10,639 nt of DNA from Candidatus Vogelbacteria bacterium (GCA_016201425.1 JACQCW010000078.1:1-10639); one strand, 5' to 3'; shown: positions 1 through 5,792, numbered from the stretch's first letter. The notes: generated by a model not told the origin, from the sequence alone. Numbers and translations are program-made.

Positions 1-3
1 CAA

Positions 4-399
4 TTACCTCTTCTTTTTCTTCGGCTGCGGAATTGACGGGTCGACATAGGGACCGACGAAATAGATAGTCTCGTTCGTTTCAGCATAGACCCCCTCAGGA
101 GTCCTCGCGATCACCCTCGCCTGTCTCCAGTTTAGGCGGTTGCCGCCAACATTCAAGTAGATCGTGCCAGGAGCCATTCTGTCTGTCGCCTGCAGAACGT
201 CCTTGTGTTCTTTTGTATCAAACGCCCGCTGAAGTCTCACAGCGTCACTGACGTAGTTTCCCTGAGGAAGCGGCAGCTCTGGATTATCGAGGTAAGTGAA
301 CACCCAGTTTCTCATAAACTGCAGTGAGAATTCATTCTTACCTCCGAGGGCCTGACTAAGTATCCGCTCTACCTCCGGATGCAACATTCTCTCACTCAT
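4..399 (-). CDS. Hypothetical protein, 131 aa
   Basis: I do not recognise this protein. The ATG at 399 is preferred because GGAG (407-410, minus strand) lies 7 nt upstream; the reading frame stays open to a GTG at 426 that lacks a Shine-Dalgarno. It is soluble-looking, with no signal peptide or membrane segment. The N-terminal half looks helical. A beta-rich stretch follows, around the TIYLNVGGNRLNW and ARTPEGVYAETNETIYFVGP segments. The protein ends in a short basic tail, PKKKKR. It is the second gene of a probable leftward pair, 36 nt after the stop of the 436-786 gene, and both share a 14-bp identical ribosome-binding context. The TAA stop is at 4-6, so any terminator lies outside the window. 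The coding call rests on the Shine-Dalgarno, the length and the pairing with its neighbour; function is unknown. Confidence 0.7.
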   Translation of the reverse strand: MSERMLHPEVERILSQALGGKNEFSLQFMRNWVFTYLDNPELPLPQGNYVSDAVRLQRAFDTKEHKDVLQATDRMAPGTIYLNVGGNRLNWRQARVIARTPEGVYAETNETIYFVGPYVDPSIPQPKKKKR

Positions 400-406
400 C
401 TCGATT

Positions 407-420
407 CTCCATTTCGTGCC
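407..420 (-). repeat. 14-bp direct repeat, copy 1 (ribosome-binding region)
   Basis: The minus strand reads GGCACGAAATGGAG here, and the identical 14-mer recurs at 795-808. In both places its terminal GGAG serves as the Shine-Dalgarno, 7 nt before the ATG at 399 in this copy and 8 nt before the ATG at 786 in the other. Sequence outside the 14-mer does not match. It may be a duplicated translation-initiation element or a shared target for a regulator. Confidence 0.7.
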
Positions 421-435
421 AGACACGGTTATTGG

Positions 436-786
436 TTACGGAATACGTATCACGTTTAACCTGTAGCCACAGATCTCTCCCACCGCCGCGATCCAATCTG
501 AGTGGAGAACTACTATCTGGCGGTTCGACAAATTCGTAGGCCTGCTCGAGACCATGAAAGTATCGCCTTCGATCCAACTAGACGTAACAAGAAAGACCAC
601 AGGGAGATTGTTGCCGTCAAAGACTTTCTCCATCGCCGTCCGCAATACGTCCGGATCCATTGCACCTGATTCACGGTCGTGCTCAAAGAAGATGATCTTG
701 TTAGTATACTGGTCGGTGTTCCCGGTCGAATTATCGAGAACAAATGGCACCCGAAGATCGGGTGGACTCTCCATGTTCGCCACCAT
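436..786 (-). CDS. Hypothetical protein, 116 aa
   Basis: This is an orphan small protein with no family I recognise. The chosen ATG at 786 has GGAG (795-798) 8 nt upstream. A longer version from a TTG at 810 adds eight residues, but translation would then start upstream of that Shine-Dalgarno, so it is less likely. Short hydrophobic strands (KIIFFEH, LPVVFLVTSS, RQIVVLHSDW, YRLNVIRIP) alternate with helix-like segments such as DPDVLRTAMEKVF, suggesting a small alpha/beta fold in the cytoplasm. No signal peptide or membrane segment is visible. It is the first gene of a leftward pair with the 4-399 gene, probably transcribed from the promoter at 866-894, giving a leader of about 70 nt. Confidence 0.7.
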   Translation of the reverse strand: MVANMESPPDLRVPFVLDNSTGNTDQYTNKIIFFEHDRESGAMDPDVLRTAMEKVFDGNNLPVVFLVTSSWIEGDTFMVSSRPTNLSNRQIVVLHSDWIAAVGEICGYRLNVIRIP

Positions 787-794
787 TATAGTCA

Positions 795-808
795 CTCCAT
801 TTCGTGCC
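795..808 (-). repeat. 14-bp direct repeat, copy 2 (ribosome-binding region)
   Basis: This is the second exact copy of the minus-strand 14-mer described at 407-420. It provides the Shine-Dalgarno of the 436-786 gene. Confidence 0.7.
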
Positions 809-865
809 AATGCACAATTTAAGCTTGTAATTGTTCAGTTTTCGAGATTCTATTTATACGCGCGT

Positions 866-894
866 ATGATAGCATGTCCAACGGTAGAAGTCAA
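866..894 (-). promoter_or_regulatory. Predicted sigma70-type promoter for the leftward gene pair
   Basis: On the minus strand TTGACT (889-894) is followed after 17 nt by TATCAT (866-871), each 5 of 6 to consensus, with a TGC directly before the -10 (extended -10). The start would be near 859. The -35 lies only 6 nt from the -35 of the rightward promoter. Confidence 0.65.
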
Positions 895-900
895 GCTTAG

Positions 901-929
901 TTGACATATTTATTTGTATATGCTAGTCT
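901..929 (+). promoter_or_regulatory. Predicted promoter for the 379-aa gene
   Basis: A perfect TTGACA (901-906) is followed after 17 nt by a poor -10, TAGTCT (924-929), which is helped by a preceding TGC (921-923). The start would be near 936, inside the palindrome at 930-939. The weak -10 lowers confidence. Confidence 0.45.
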
Positions 930-956
930 TTTCGCGAAATGGTTGATTGACAACCA
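930..956. promoter_or_regulatory. Palindrome plus inverted repeat at the predicted transcription start
   Basis: TTTCGCGAAA (930-939) is a perfect 10-bp palindrome covering the predicted start of the rightward promoter. It is followed directly by TGGTTG-ATTGA-CAACCA (940-956), a 6-bp inverted repeat with a 5-nt loop. Position and symmetry fit an operator or a short leader hairpin. No regulator gene was identified nearby. Confidence 0.35.
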
Positions 957-1008
957 AATAGCACTAGAAACCTTACGGTAACCCCAAACAAAGCACTGGA
1001 GGTGCAAT

Positions 1009-2148
1009 GTGGCAATCGGACTGAAGACTGTCGGTCGGCCCCCTATTTTGATCGCTGGATCGGTCAAGGAAGTTGTGGATTTGAAGGGTGAGTATGCCCC
1101 ATCAATCATGAACCGGGCAATTGCCTTGGATGATGGCCTAATCGGCTCCATATTGGCGCAATCAGTCATGAGCTGGAATGGAAAAAATCCTTCGCTGGCC
1201 CTAGACCCGAACGGTAACTTCCAGGGTACGGACCTAGATCTCTTCTCCTTCCTTACGCCCCTCGCCAATCGAAGGGCAGTCATCGAGATTCCGCGCTATC
1301 GCAATAGGCGAAAGATCATTCACAAGGAGAGCGAGCGAAAGATCGGAACAAGCCAGTTTGGCACGGTCACCGGCCTCATCTCCAATAAGGATGTCATGTC
1401 CTTTTCGGTGAGACTCTGGGATATGTCGATCGCCAAGACTGACGAGAATGGTGTCGAGACCCTCGGTGCTAATCGCAACTATATGATAGTCGATTGCGAT
1501 AGTCACTGGTACGATGGCTGGGACAAGATTATCTTCAAGCCATCAGCCCCCGAAAACGACTTCCTCACCAACAAAGGACTCTGGACTGGTAACACGGTCT
1601 ACTTCAAGTATTATGTGCATCCGAATAGGTGGCAGAGCATTTTCGGTGCTCAGCACCTGCTGAAACTCCTCTTGGTGGAGCGCCTCGATGATGAGGCCAA
1701 GTTCTACAAGAACGAGGTGAAGAGGCTCGAGGCGCTGAAGATCTTCCTACCAACTGGTGCCAAACCCGCTTACGAAGCGCCGACTTCCGAGGGCGCGACC
1801 GAGAAGATCCAAGTCAACTCAATTGAGTTCGAGCTCGACCGACCAGATCTCTCTGGCAAACACAAGCCGGTCGAGAACACGGAGGCAGGACTGCGCTATG
1901 CCTACGAGAGGCAGAAGTATCTCACGTACACAGTGAAGCCCCAAGTGAGGTTCGCAATTCGGGCCAATGAGGCGGCCTACTTCCAGTTCGGTCAGGGCAA
2001 GATTGCATCGTGGATGGAAGGCCGACAGTGGGTCGAGGGCTATAAGTTGCCCAAGGGCCGGATCGAGTGGAACGCCATGAGACTTTCCCCCGAAATGATG
2101 CTTAGGTATCGGATCAAGACGTCGACTCAGACTGTCTCGGCAGAGTAA
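1009..2148 (+). CDS. Hypothetical protein, 379 aa, with NPSLxLD motif
   Basis: I do not recognise the family. The start is the GTG at 1009, 6 nt after GGAGG (998-1002); an overlapping ATG at 1007 is in another frame and stops after five codons. No signal peptide or membrane segment is seen. Residues 56-79 hold W..., NPSLALD, PNG and TDLDLF. A closely similar string occurs at residues 75-95 of the 153-aa protein at 2814-3275. A basic stretch at 96-111 (RYRNRRKIIHKESERK) could contact nucleic acid or phosphate, and a second acidic cluster (IVDCDSHWYDGW) begins near 160. The DLDL and VDCD acidic pairs recall nucleotidyltransferase-like active sites, but the usual glycine-serine motif is not convincing, so this is only a guess. 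Third codon positions are mostly C or G, unlike the genes after 3330. It is flanked by its own promoter and terminator. Confidence 0.8.
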   Translation: MAIGLKTVGRPPILIAGSVKEVVDLKGEYAPSIMNRAIALDDGLIGSILAQSVMSWNGKNPSLALDPNGNFQGTDLDLFSFLTPLANRRAVIEIPRYRNRRKIIHKESERKIGTSQFGTVTGLISNKDVMSFSVRLWDMSIAKTDENGVETLGANRNYMIVDCDSHWYDGWDKIIFKPSAPENDFLTNKGLWTGNTVYFKYYVHPNRWQSIFGAQHLLKLLLVERLDDEAKFYKNEVKRLEALKIFLPTGAKPAYEAPTSEGATEKIQVNSIEFELDRPDLSGKHKPVENTEAGLRYAYERQKYLTYTVKPQVRFAIRANEAAYFQFGQGKIASWMEGRQWVEGYKLPKGRIEWNAMRLSPEMMLRYRIKTSTQTVSAE

Positions 2149-2192
2149 CCGGACTAGCAACGCACATTTCATAGGGAAATAGAATCCTTAAA

Positions 2193-2230
2193 CCCCTATT
2201 TGTCTAACAAGATGAATAGGGGGCCTTTCT
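2193..2230 (+). terminator. Intrinsic terminator after the 379-aa gene
   Basis: CCCCTATT (2193-2200) pairs with AATAGGGG (2215-2222). The stem extends inward through TGTC/GATG (two G-U pairs) to 12 bp around a TAACAA loop. A pyrimidine-rich tail, CCTTTCTTT, follows. Confidence 0.7.
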
Positions 2231-2270
2231 TTCACAAATACCTTTCTAGTAAAGGGTAATTTGAAAACAC

Positions 2271-2299
2271 TTGACAGAAAGACTCGGCTATGATATACT
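2271..2299 (+). promoter_or_regulatory. Strong sigma70-type promoter
   Basis: TTGACA (2271-2276) and TATACT (2294-2299) are separated by exactly 17 nt, with TGA directly before the -10 (extended -10). This is the best full promoter in the window. Transcription would begin near 2306, leaving a leader of about 130 nt before the small basic protein. Confidence 0.8.
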
Positions 2300-2305
2300 C
2301 TCAGC

Positions 2306-2438
2306 AGAAAAATAAATGGCGGAGTCGTTCTTTCAAAAACAATTCAAAGGAAAGTAATGAGGAAGTTTGCCACAACGGCTAAACAACCTCTCCTGGATGC
2401 TCCGCTAGAAACGGAGCAAACGAAAGGATGTGGACGCT
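2306..2438 (+). promoter_or_regulatory. Long leader with competing RNA pairings and mini-ORFs
   Basis: The predicted 5' leader can form a local hairpin, TGCTCCG (2398-2404) with CGGAGCA (2412-2418) around a 7-nt loop, just before the AAAGGA (2424-2428) that may serve the gene at 2439. The same CTCCGC can instead pair with GCGGAG at 2319-2324; this pairing extends to 9 bp (2317-2325 with 2399-2407, two G-U). The two folds exclude each other. A 13-codon ORF (2316-2357) ends in TAATG overlapping the start of a 45-codon ORF (2357-2494). This resembles an attenuator or translational switch; no known riboswitch class is recognised. Confidence 0.4.
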
Positions 2439-2494
2439 ATGTCCAAGACCATATACTCCTCTACGGCATTCGGTGGCAAGGAAACCAAGCGTGA
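2357..2494 (+). other. Possible 45-aa leader ORF
   Basis: The ATG at 2357 overlaps the stop of a 13-codon ORF (TAATG) and has AAGGA (2347-2351) 5 nt upstream. The product would begin MRKFATTAKQPLLDAP and end at a TGA at 2492-2494, overlapping the start of the small basic protein out of frame. Such an arrangement could couple translation of the two. It has no recognisable product, and chance is a real alternative. Confidence 0.25.
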
Positions 2495-2666
2495 TGCTAG
2501 GGAGCGGAAGGCCAACGAGCGAAATGCTGTCCGAGCCAAGCGCTCGGATCGTGAGCAGCTCAAGGTCCTGGACTCTCGCTTCGGCGAGGGTAAGGGTGCC
2601 AAGAAGGAGCGCGCCAAGCTCCTCAGCCGCATCGCCAAGAGCACTCCGGTGCCGGCCAAGAGCTAG
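2439..2666 (+). CDS. Small, highly basic protein, 75 aa
   Basis: The protein begins MSKTIYSSTAFGGKETKRD and is dominated by Lys, Arg, Glu and Ala. The segments ETKRDARERKANERNAVRAK and AKKERAKLLSRIAKS look helical and could form a charged helix or coiled coil that binds RNA, DNA or the ribosome. That role is inferred from composition only; no family is recognised. Codon third positions are strongly C/G. The ATG at 2439 is chosen over a GTG at 2430 because AAAGGA (2424-2428) ends 10 nt upstream, whereas it almost touches the GTG. A competing ATG at 2428 opens a 93-codon frame, but that frame runs through the terminator. The strong promoter at 2271 and an excellent terminator suggest an abundant monocistronic message, probably controlled in its leader. 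Confidence 0.65.
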   Translation: MSKTIYSSTAFGGKETKRDARERKANERNAVRAKRSDREQLKVLDSRFGEGKGAKKERAKLLSRIAKSTPVPAKS

Positions 2667-2693
2667 CACCAACCAAAATCGGACATCGTCCGT

Positions 2694-2729
2694 AGCCCCG
2701 ACAACGTGAGTTGTTGGGGCTTTTCTTTT
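2694..2729 (+). terminator. Intrinsic terminator after the small basic protein
   Basis: AGCCCCGACAAC (2694-2705) and GTTGTTGGGGCT (2710-2721) form a 12-bp stem with one G-U pair and a GTGA tetraloop, followed by TTTCTTTT. This is the strongest terminator in the window. Confidence 0.9.
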
Positions 2730-2781
2730 GCCCTAAGAAAGTATAGTATCTCTCAAGTATTTGAATTTTGATTCGAAATCA

Positions 2782-2807
2782 CCGCCAAGGCGGGCGGGAC
2801 GAGGAGG
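2782..2807 (+). promoter_or_regulatory. GC hairpin followed directly by a strong Shine-Dalgarno
   Basis: CCGCC (2782-2786) can pair with GGCGG (2793-2797) around a 6-nt loop. GAGGAGG (2801-2807) follows, 6 nt before the ATG at 2814. The Shine-Dalgarno is near perfect; the hairpin is short and its role is uncertain. A possible -10, TATAGT (2742-2747), lies upstream without a good -35. Confidence 0.4.
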
Positions 2808-2813
2808 TTTTGC

Positions 2814-3275
2814 ATGAGGGGAAGTAGTGTACTTTGTGGAAATGTTGTAATCAATACTGAAAATCTTCGGGATAGTCTAAAGAAGCAAGAGTACTATATG
2901 TACTACGAAGATAAGGTAACCATCAACACGAATAGCGGACGCCTGCTATTTAAACTCAGCAACGTTCCATATGAAAGTGCTGTCAAACTAGCAGAGGGTC
3001 TGGGACTTAAGGGAGGTGGCAACTACCCAACTTACTGGAGCAAGTGGAACCCGAGCCTTTCGCTCGATCATGACGGAAGTGCCGACGCAGATCTGCTTTG
3101 GATGGAAATGCTGAAGCTCGGCATTCCTCACAAGATTCACCGAGGAAAAGAGAAGCTCGTTCTATACGCCGACCAAGGCGCTCACGATATGCCAATGTGG
3201 AGCACAGAGGCAATGCTCAAAATCATTAGGGACAATGCCGAACGGTACCAGGAACAACTGACCTCGACACCGTAA
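2814..3275 (+). CDS. Hypothetical protein, 153 aa, with NPSLxLD motif
   Basis: I recognise no family. The start is fixed by GAGGAGG 6 nt upstream of the ATG. The N-terminal part (residues 1-50) has probable beta strands (DKVTINTNSGRLLFKLSN) and the C-terminal end is helical (STEAMLKIIRDNAERYQEQL). Residues 75-95 contain W..WNPSLSLDHDG and then DADLLW. This closely parallels NPSLALDPNG...TDLDLF in the 379-aa protein at 1009-2148, so the two may carry a common domain, here in minimal form. No signal peptide or membrane segment is evident. It is a single gene ending in its own terminator at 3284. Base composition lies between the G+C-richer genes to its left and the A+T-richer genes to its right. 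Confidence 0.75.
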   Translation: MRGSSVLCGNVVINTENLRDSLKKQEYYMYYEDKVTINTNSGRLLFKLSNVPYESAVKLAEGLGLKGGGNYPTYWSKWNPSLSLDHDGSADADLLWMEMLKLGIPHKIHRGKEKLVLYADQGAHDMPMWSTEAMLKIIRDNAERYQEQLTSTP

Positions 3276-3283
3276 GATGCCCG

Positions 3284-3313
3284 ACCCAGACAAAGAATCT
3301 GGGTTTTTTTATT
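3284..3313 (+). terminator. Intrinsic terminator after the 153-aa gene
   Basis: ACCCAGA (3284-3290) pairs with TCTGGGT (3298-3304) around CAAAGAA, followed by a run of T. The T-run leads almost directly into the next gene's promoter. Confidence 0.85.
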
Positions 3314-3325
3314 TAGAAAATCGTA

Positions 3326-3331
3326 TATAAT
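3326..3331 (+). promoter_or_regulatory. -10 box placed for a leaderless transcript
   Basis: A perfect TATAAT (3326-3331) is followed by 7 nt and then the ATG at 3339, so transcription should begin at or one base before the start codon. No good -35 is visible; the expected position falls in the T-run of the preceding terminator. Confidence 0.6.
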
Positions 3332-3338
3332 GGTCGAC

Positions 3339-4142
3339 ATGGAATCACCTGAATTTAAAAAAGTTACAATCAACACAGTTAAATCACTGGACGACAATAG
3401 TCTTAGTCTTATTCGAAAAGCGGAACGACATTTTTTTAAGTCGCTTCCCGATAATCGAACATTCGATGTAGAAATAACGAAGGAACCAGGAGGCATAAAA
3501 GTGGAGTTAAAAAATACATCCAGTGAGCAAAAGATAAATCTAACACAATTTCTACCTCCAGATTTTAGATTTGCTCAGGGTCGCAGATTTGAATGCAGGT
3601 CTTTTGCTCAAGAAGTACTTATACCCATACAGGATCTTAGATACAGAGGATCTTTAGTAAAACTGTTCCACGAAATCGGACATGCGAACGAACATATCGA
3701 ACATATGCCGCCACCATATGAAGCTATGGGTATAATTTATGGTCACATCAGGTCCTTGTTGAACGAACTCAAAAATACCTTAAACCAAATAGCTGCGGTG
3801 GCACAAGGAAAAGAGTCATCCAAAGCGGCTCACACAAAACCGGAAAATCTTCTGCCTGTTTGGTATCTAGACGAAAAATCTAAAACACAATCACAAGCCG
3901 AGAGAGGCGCTTGGGCTTTTGCGCTCAAGTCCTTAAGAAAATTAGAAAAGGATGGGTTTGATGTTTTTGGAGAATTTGGAAGCGTAGAGGAGATAAAGGA
4001 ATATATAAACTTTGCGTTGCTCACATACGATTTGGAATACTTGGGCAAAAAAAGATTAGCCGGAGATAAAGACTATGTCGATAATCCAAAGAATCCTTTC
4101 ACACGACCGAGAAAGGGTAAAATAAATTCTGAAGAAAAATAA
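3339..4142 (+). CDS. Predicted zinc metallopeptidase (HEIGH), 267 aa
   Basis: Residues 111-115 read HEIGH, a match to the HExxH zinc site, within LVKLFHEIGHANEHIE. A later ERGAWAFALKSLRKL segment starting at E188 is well placed to give the third metal ligand, as in gluzincin-type proteases and ImmA/IrrE-like proteins. There is no signal peptide or membrane helix, so a cytoplasmic protease or protease-like protein is likely; the substrate is unknown. The C-terminus is basic (RPRKGKINSEEK). I choose the ATG at 3339 rather than the one at 3330 because TATAAT (3326-3331) overlaps the upstream ATG and no Shine-Dalgarno exists, so a leaderless start at 3339 fits. It converges on the 4150-5754 gene with only 7 nt between stop codons and no hairpin there. 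Confidence 0.75.
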   Translation: MESPEFKKVTINTVKSLDDNSLSLIRKAERHFFKSLPDNRTFDVEITKEPGGIKVELKNTSSEQKINLTQFLPPDFRFAQGRRFECRSFAQEVLIPIQDLRYRGSLVKLFHEIGHANEHIEHMPPPYEAMGIIYGHIRSLLNELKNTLNQIAAVAQGKESSKAAHTKPENLLPVWYLDEKSKTQSQAERGAWAFALKSLRKLEKDGFDVFGEFGSVEEIKEYINFALLTYDLEYLGKKRLAGDKDYVDNPKNPFTRPRKGKINSEEK

Positions 4143-4149
4143 CTATTAA

Positions 4150-5754
4150 CTAAATAAGCCTCGCTTTTTTAAGAACATCCCGCACAGAATGTTTTGATGT
4201 GTGAATTTTTTTTAACGCCCTCTTAGCTTCGTCTTTGGTCAAAAAACCGACTGTGACCTCGCGCGCAAGACGGGTTGTGTCGGGATGGAAGCCGAGCATA
4301 TTTTTGGCTTTAGTTTCAGCGGCGAGAGCAATGAGACAAGAATTCGAATTCGACTCTACTAAATCCTCCCCCTTTGGTTCTTCCCAACCGATATTTTTTA
4401 AAATCTTTTTCGTGTCTTCGATTGTTCTCTGAAGTAAAAAGGGTAAGTGTACAACATATACTGCCGGCTTATTCTTGTAAGGCTTCAGCTTTCTGATCGC
4501 GCTGATCTTGCCACTACCTAACTCAGCACCAGAAAGTCCGGCCCACTCATTTACCCCCAAGATGACAACCCGGACTTTATTCCTTAGAGCTTCGGCATAA
4601 TACGCCCTGATCACGGTCCGCCTACAAAGCTGGCAGGTGCGCACAAACGGCATCATGTGTTTGCATTTGATTGAGTAATGCTTCCTCCCCTCTTGGTAGA
4701 GATTCAAGAACCTCTGTCTGAGTTCAAGGGACTCAGGCTCATCATACATCTCCGCCATCTCGCCGTAACATTTTCGATCAAGATCTCTAATGTAAGGCTG
4801 AATATTTATCATTTGATAGTCGACGCTGAACTTCTTAGCAACCTCCTTAGCTCGCCCAAAAGTATGCCCAGGATAGTAACCACTATCAAAGGTAAAGGCC
4901 AGAGGACGAAATCCTAACTCTAAAGCAGTATACAAAATTGCTGTACTGTCCTTCCCTCCCGATATACCGACCATGACGTCATACTTTTCATTTCTATTTT
5001 TCATTTTCAAAAATTCTTCAAACTCTTTACCCAAAGCCTTGACATCAAAATTCTCAAGATAAAACTGACAGATATTGCAGTGACCTTTTTTATCGAATGA
5101 AACCGCGGGGTTGAGGTTAGAGTTGATACATCTTTTGCATTCGACAACCTGTTTCTCTTGCAGATATTTCAAGATTTCTCTTGCAATACTCTCAGACACC
5201 AACTCGGACGAATCCAAAACCAAATCAGCAACCTTTTTGATTTTTTTAGTCTGGTATATGTCGTCTTCGTGCTTGATCTCTTCCCTCGCCCCGCGATCGC
5301 TTTTATTTCTCCCTTTTAGTCTTTCAACCAGATCACAATTCTTACATTCGAGATATACGACGAGAAAGTTATGAAGTTTATAATACTTGGCTGCGTCCAA
5401 CGCTCTGGCCCCGGCGATAATCACAAACCTATCGCTATACTTTCGATCCACGATCGCATTCATCGACTCAGCAACTATAGTTTTAGAATACTTTCGAGTT
5501 AATTCCAAAAATATCTTTCGCGCCTTCTCTCTGTCTATAAAATCGTTTTTATAACTATCATCCGCATCTGTGATAAACTGCTCCTTGGTTTTTGGTAGGC
5601 GATTTAAACAGAGAGCATATTTTAATACGAGAGAAGCCTCGAGCAATTTGCTGTTCTCTATTTTTTTTGATAACAAATTAGCCGCAGTAGACTTACCCGA
5701 CCCGGGTTCTCCAAAAAATACAACACCCTTGTACCTATTCCGGACTAGTTTCAT
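4150..5754 (-). CDS. Fusion of P-loop kinase-like domain and PP-loop ATPase, 534 aa
   Basis: The N-terminal 200 residues look like a nucleotide-type kinase. Walker A, GEPGSGKST, is at 15-23. A lid-like segment from R145 (RLKGRNKSDRG...) and a closing KKVADLVLDSS strand recall dephospho-CoA or NMP kinases. A cysteine knuckle follows, CKRC (206-209) and CNIC (226-229), flanking NPAVSFDKKG. Next comes a PP-loop, SGGKDS (265-270), which in known families binds ATP and adenylates a substrate. C364 and CQLC (374-377) add a second cysteine set. The knuckle plus PP-loop resembles WbpG/PseA-type N-acetyl sugar amidotransferases; the later cysteines recall TtcA/TtuA tRNA thiolases. The reaction is therefore undecided. 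The frame extends upstream to an ATG at 5808, but the ATG at 5754 lies just after an extended -10 and starts just before the first kinase strand. It lies 135 nt downstream of acetate kinase on the same strand, probably with its own promoter. Confidence 0.85.
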   Translation of the reverse strand: MKLVRNRYKGVVFFGEPGSGKSTAANLLSKKIENSKLLEASLVLKYALCLNRLPKTKEQFITDADDSYKNDFIDREKARKIFLELTRKYSKTIVAESMNAIVDRKYSDRFVIIAGARALDAAKYYKLHNFLVVYLECKNCDLVERLKGRNKSDRGAREEIKHEDDIYQTKKIKKVADLVLDSSELVSESIAREILKYLQEKQVVECKRCINSNLNPAVSFDKKGHCNICQFYLENFDVKALGKEFEEFLKMKNRNEKYDVMVGISGGKDSTAILYTALELGFRPLAFTFDSGYYPGHTFGRAKEVAKKFSVDYQMINIQPYIRDLDRKCYGEMAEMYDEPESLELRQRFLNLYQEGRKHYSIKCKHMMPFVRTCQLCRRTVIRAYYAEALRNKVRVVILGVNEWAGLSGAELGSGKISAIRKLKPYKNKPAVYVVHLPFLLQRTIEDTKKILKNIGWEEPKGEDLVESNSNSCLIALAAETKAKNMLGFHPDTTRLAREVTVGFLTKDEAKRALKKIHTSKHSVRDVLKKARLI

Positions 5755-5764
5755 TGAGGTAATA

Positions 5765-5792
5765 TTTATAACATATGATAAACTAAAATCAA
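5765..5792 (-). promoter_or_regulatory. Predicted promoter with a very short leader
   Basis: On the minus strand an extended -10, TGTTATAAA (-10 at 5765-5770), ends 10 nt before the ATG at 5754, giving a leader of about 4 nt. A TTGATT (5787-5792) lies 16 nt upstream as a 4-of-6 -35. It falls inside the upstream extension of the frame to 5808, which argues against that longer start. Confidence 0.5.

Noticed and set aside
554..904. A 116-codon plus-strand frame opposite the 436-786 gene
   Set aside because: It lies antisense to a gene with a good Shine-Dalgarno, crosses the leftward promoter, and its Ser/Arg-rich product shows no coherent motif.
897..1283. A 128-codon minus-strand frame over the divergent promoter and the start of the 379-aa gene
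   Set aside because: It covers both strong promoter -35/-10 sets and the palindromes, and is antisense to a well-supported gene start.
1819..2172. Minus-strand frame within the 379-aa gene
   Set aside because: It is a shadow of the strongly biased codons of the plus-strand gene and has no start signal.
2166..2180. ATTTC/GAAAT inverted repeat just after the 379-aa gene
   Set aside because: A 5-bp A/T-rich stem with no T-run; the real terminator is the stem at 2193-2222.
2428..2709. A 93-codon plus-strand frame starting with ATG at 2428
   Set aside because: It overlaps the basic 75-aa frame, runs into the terminator stem at 2694, has a Shine-Dalgarno too close to its ATG, and its Ser/Arg/Pro-rich product looks like an out-of-frame reading of the other gene.
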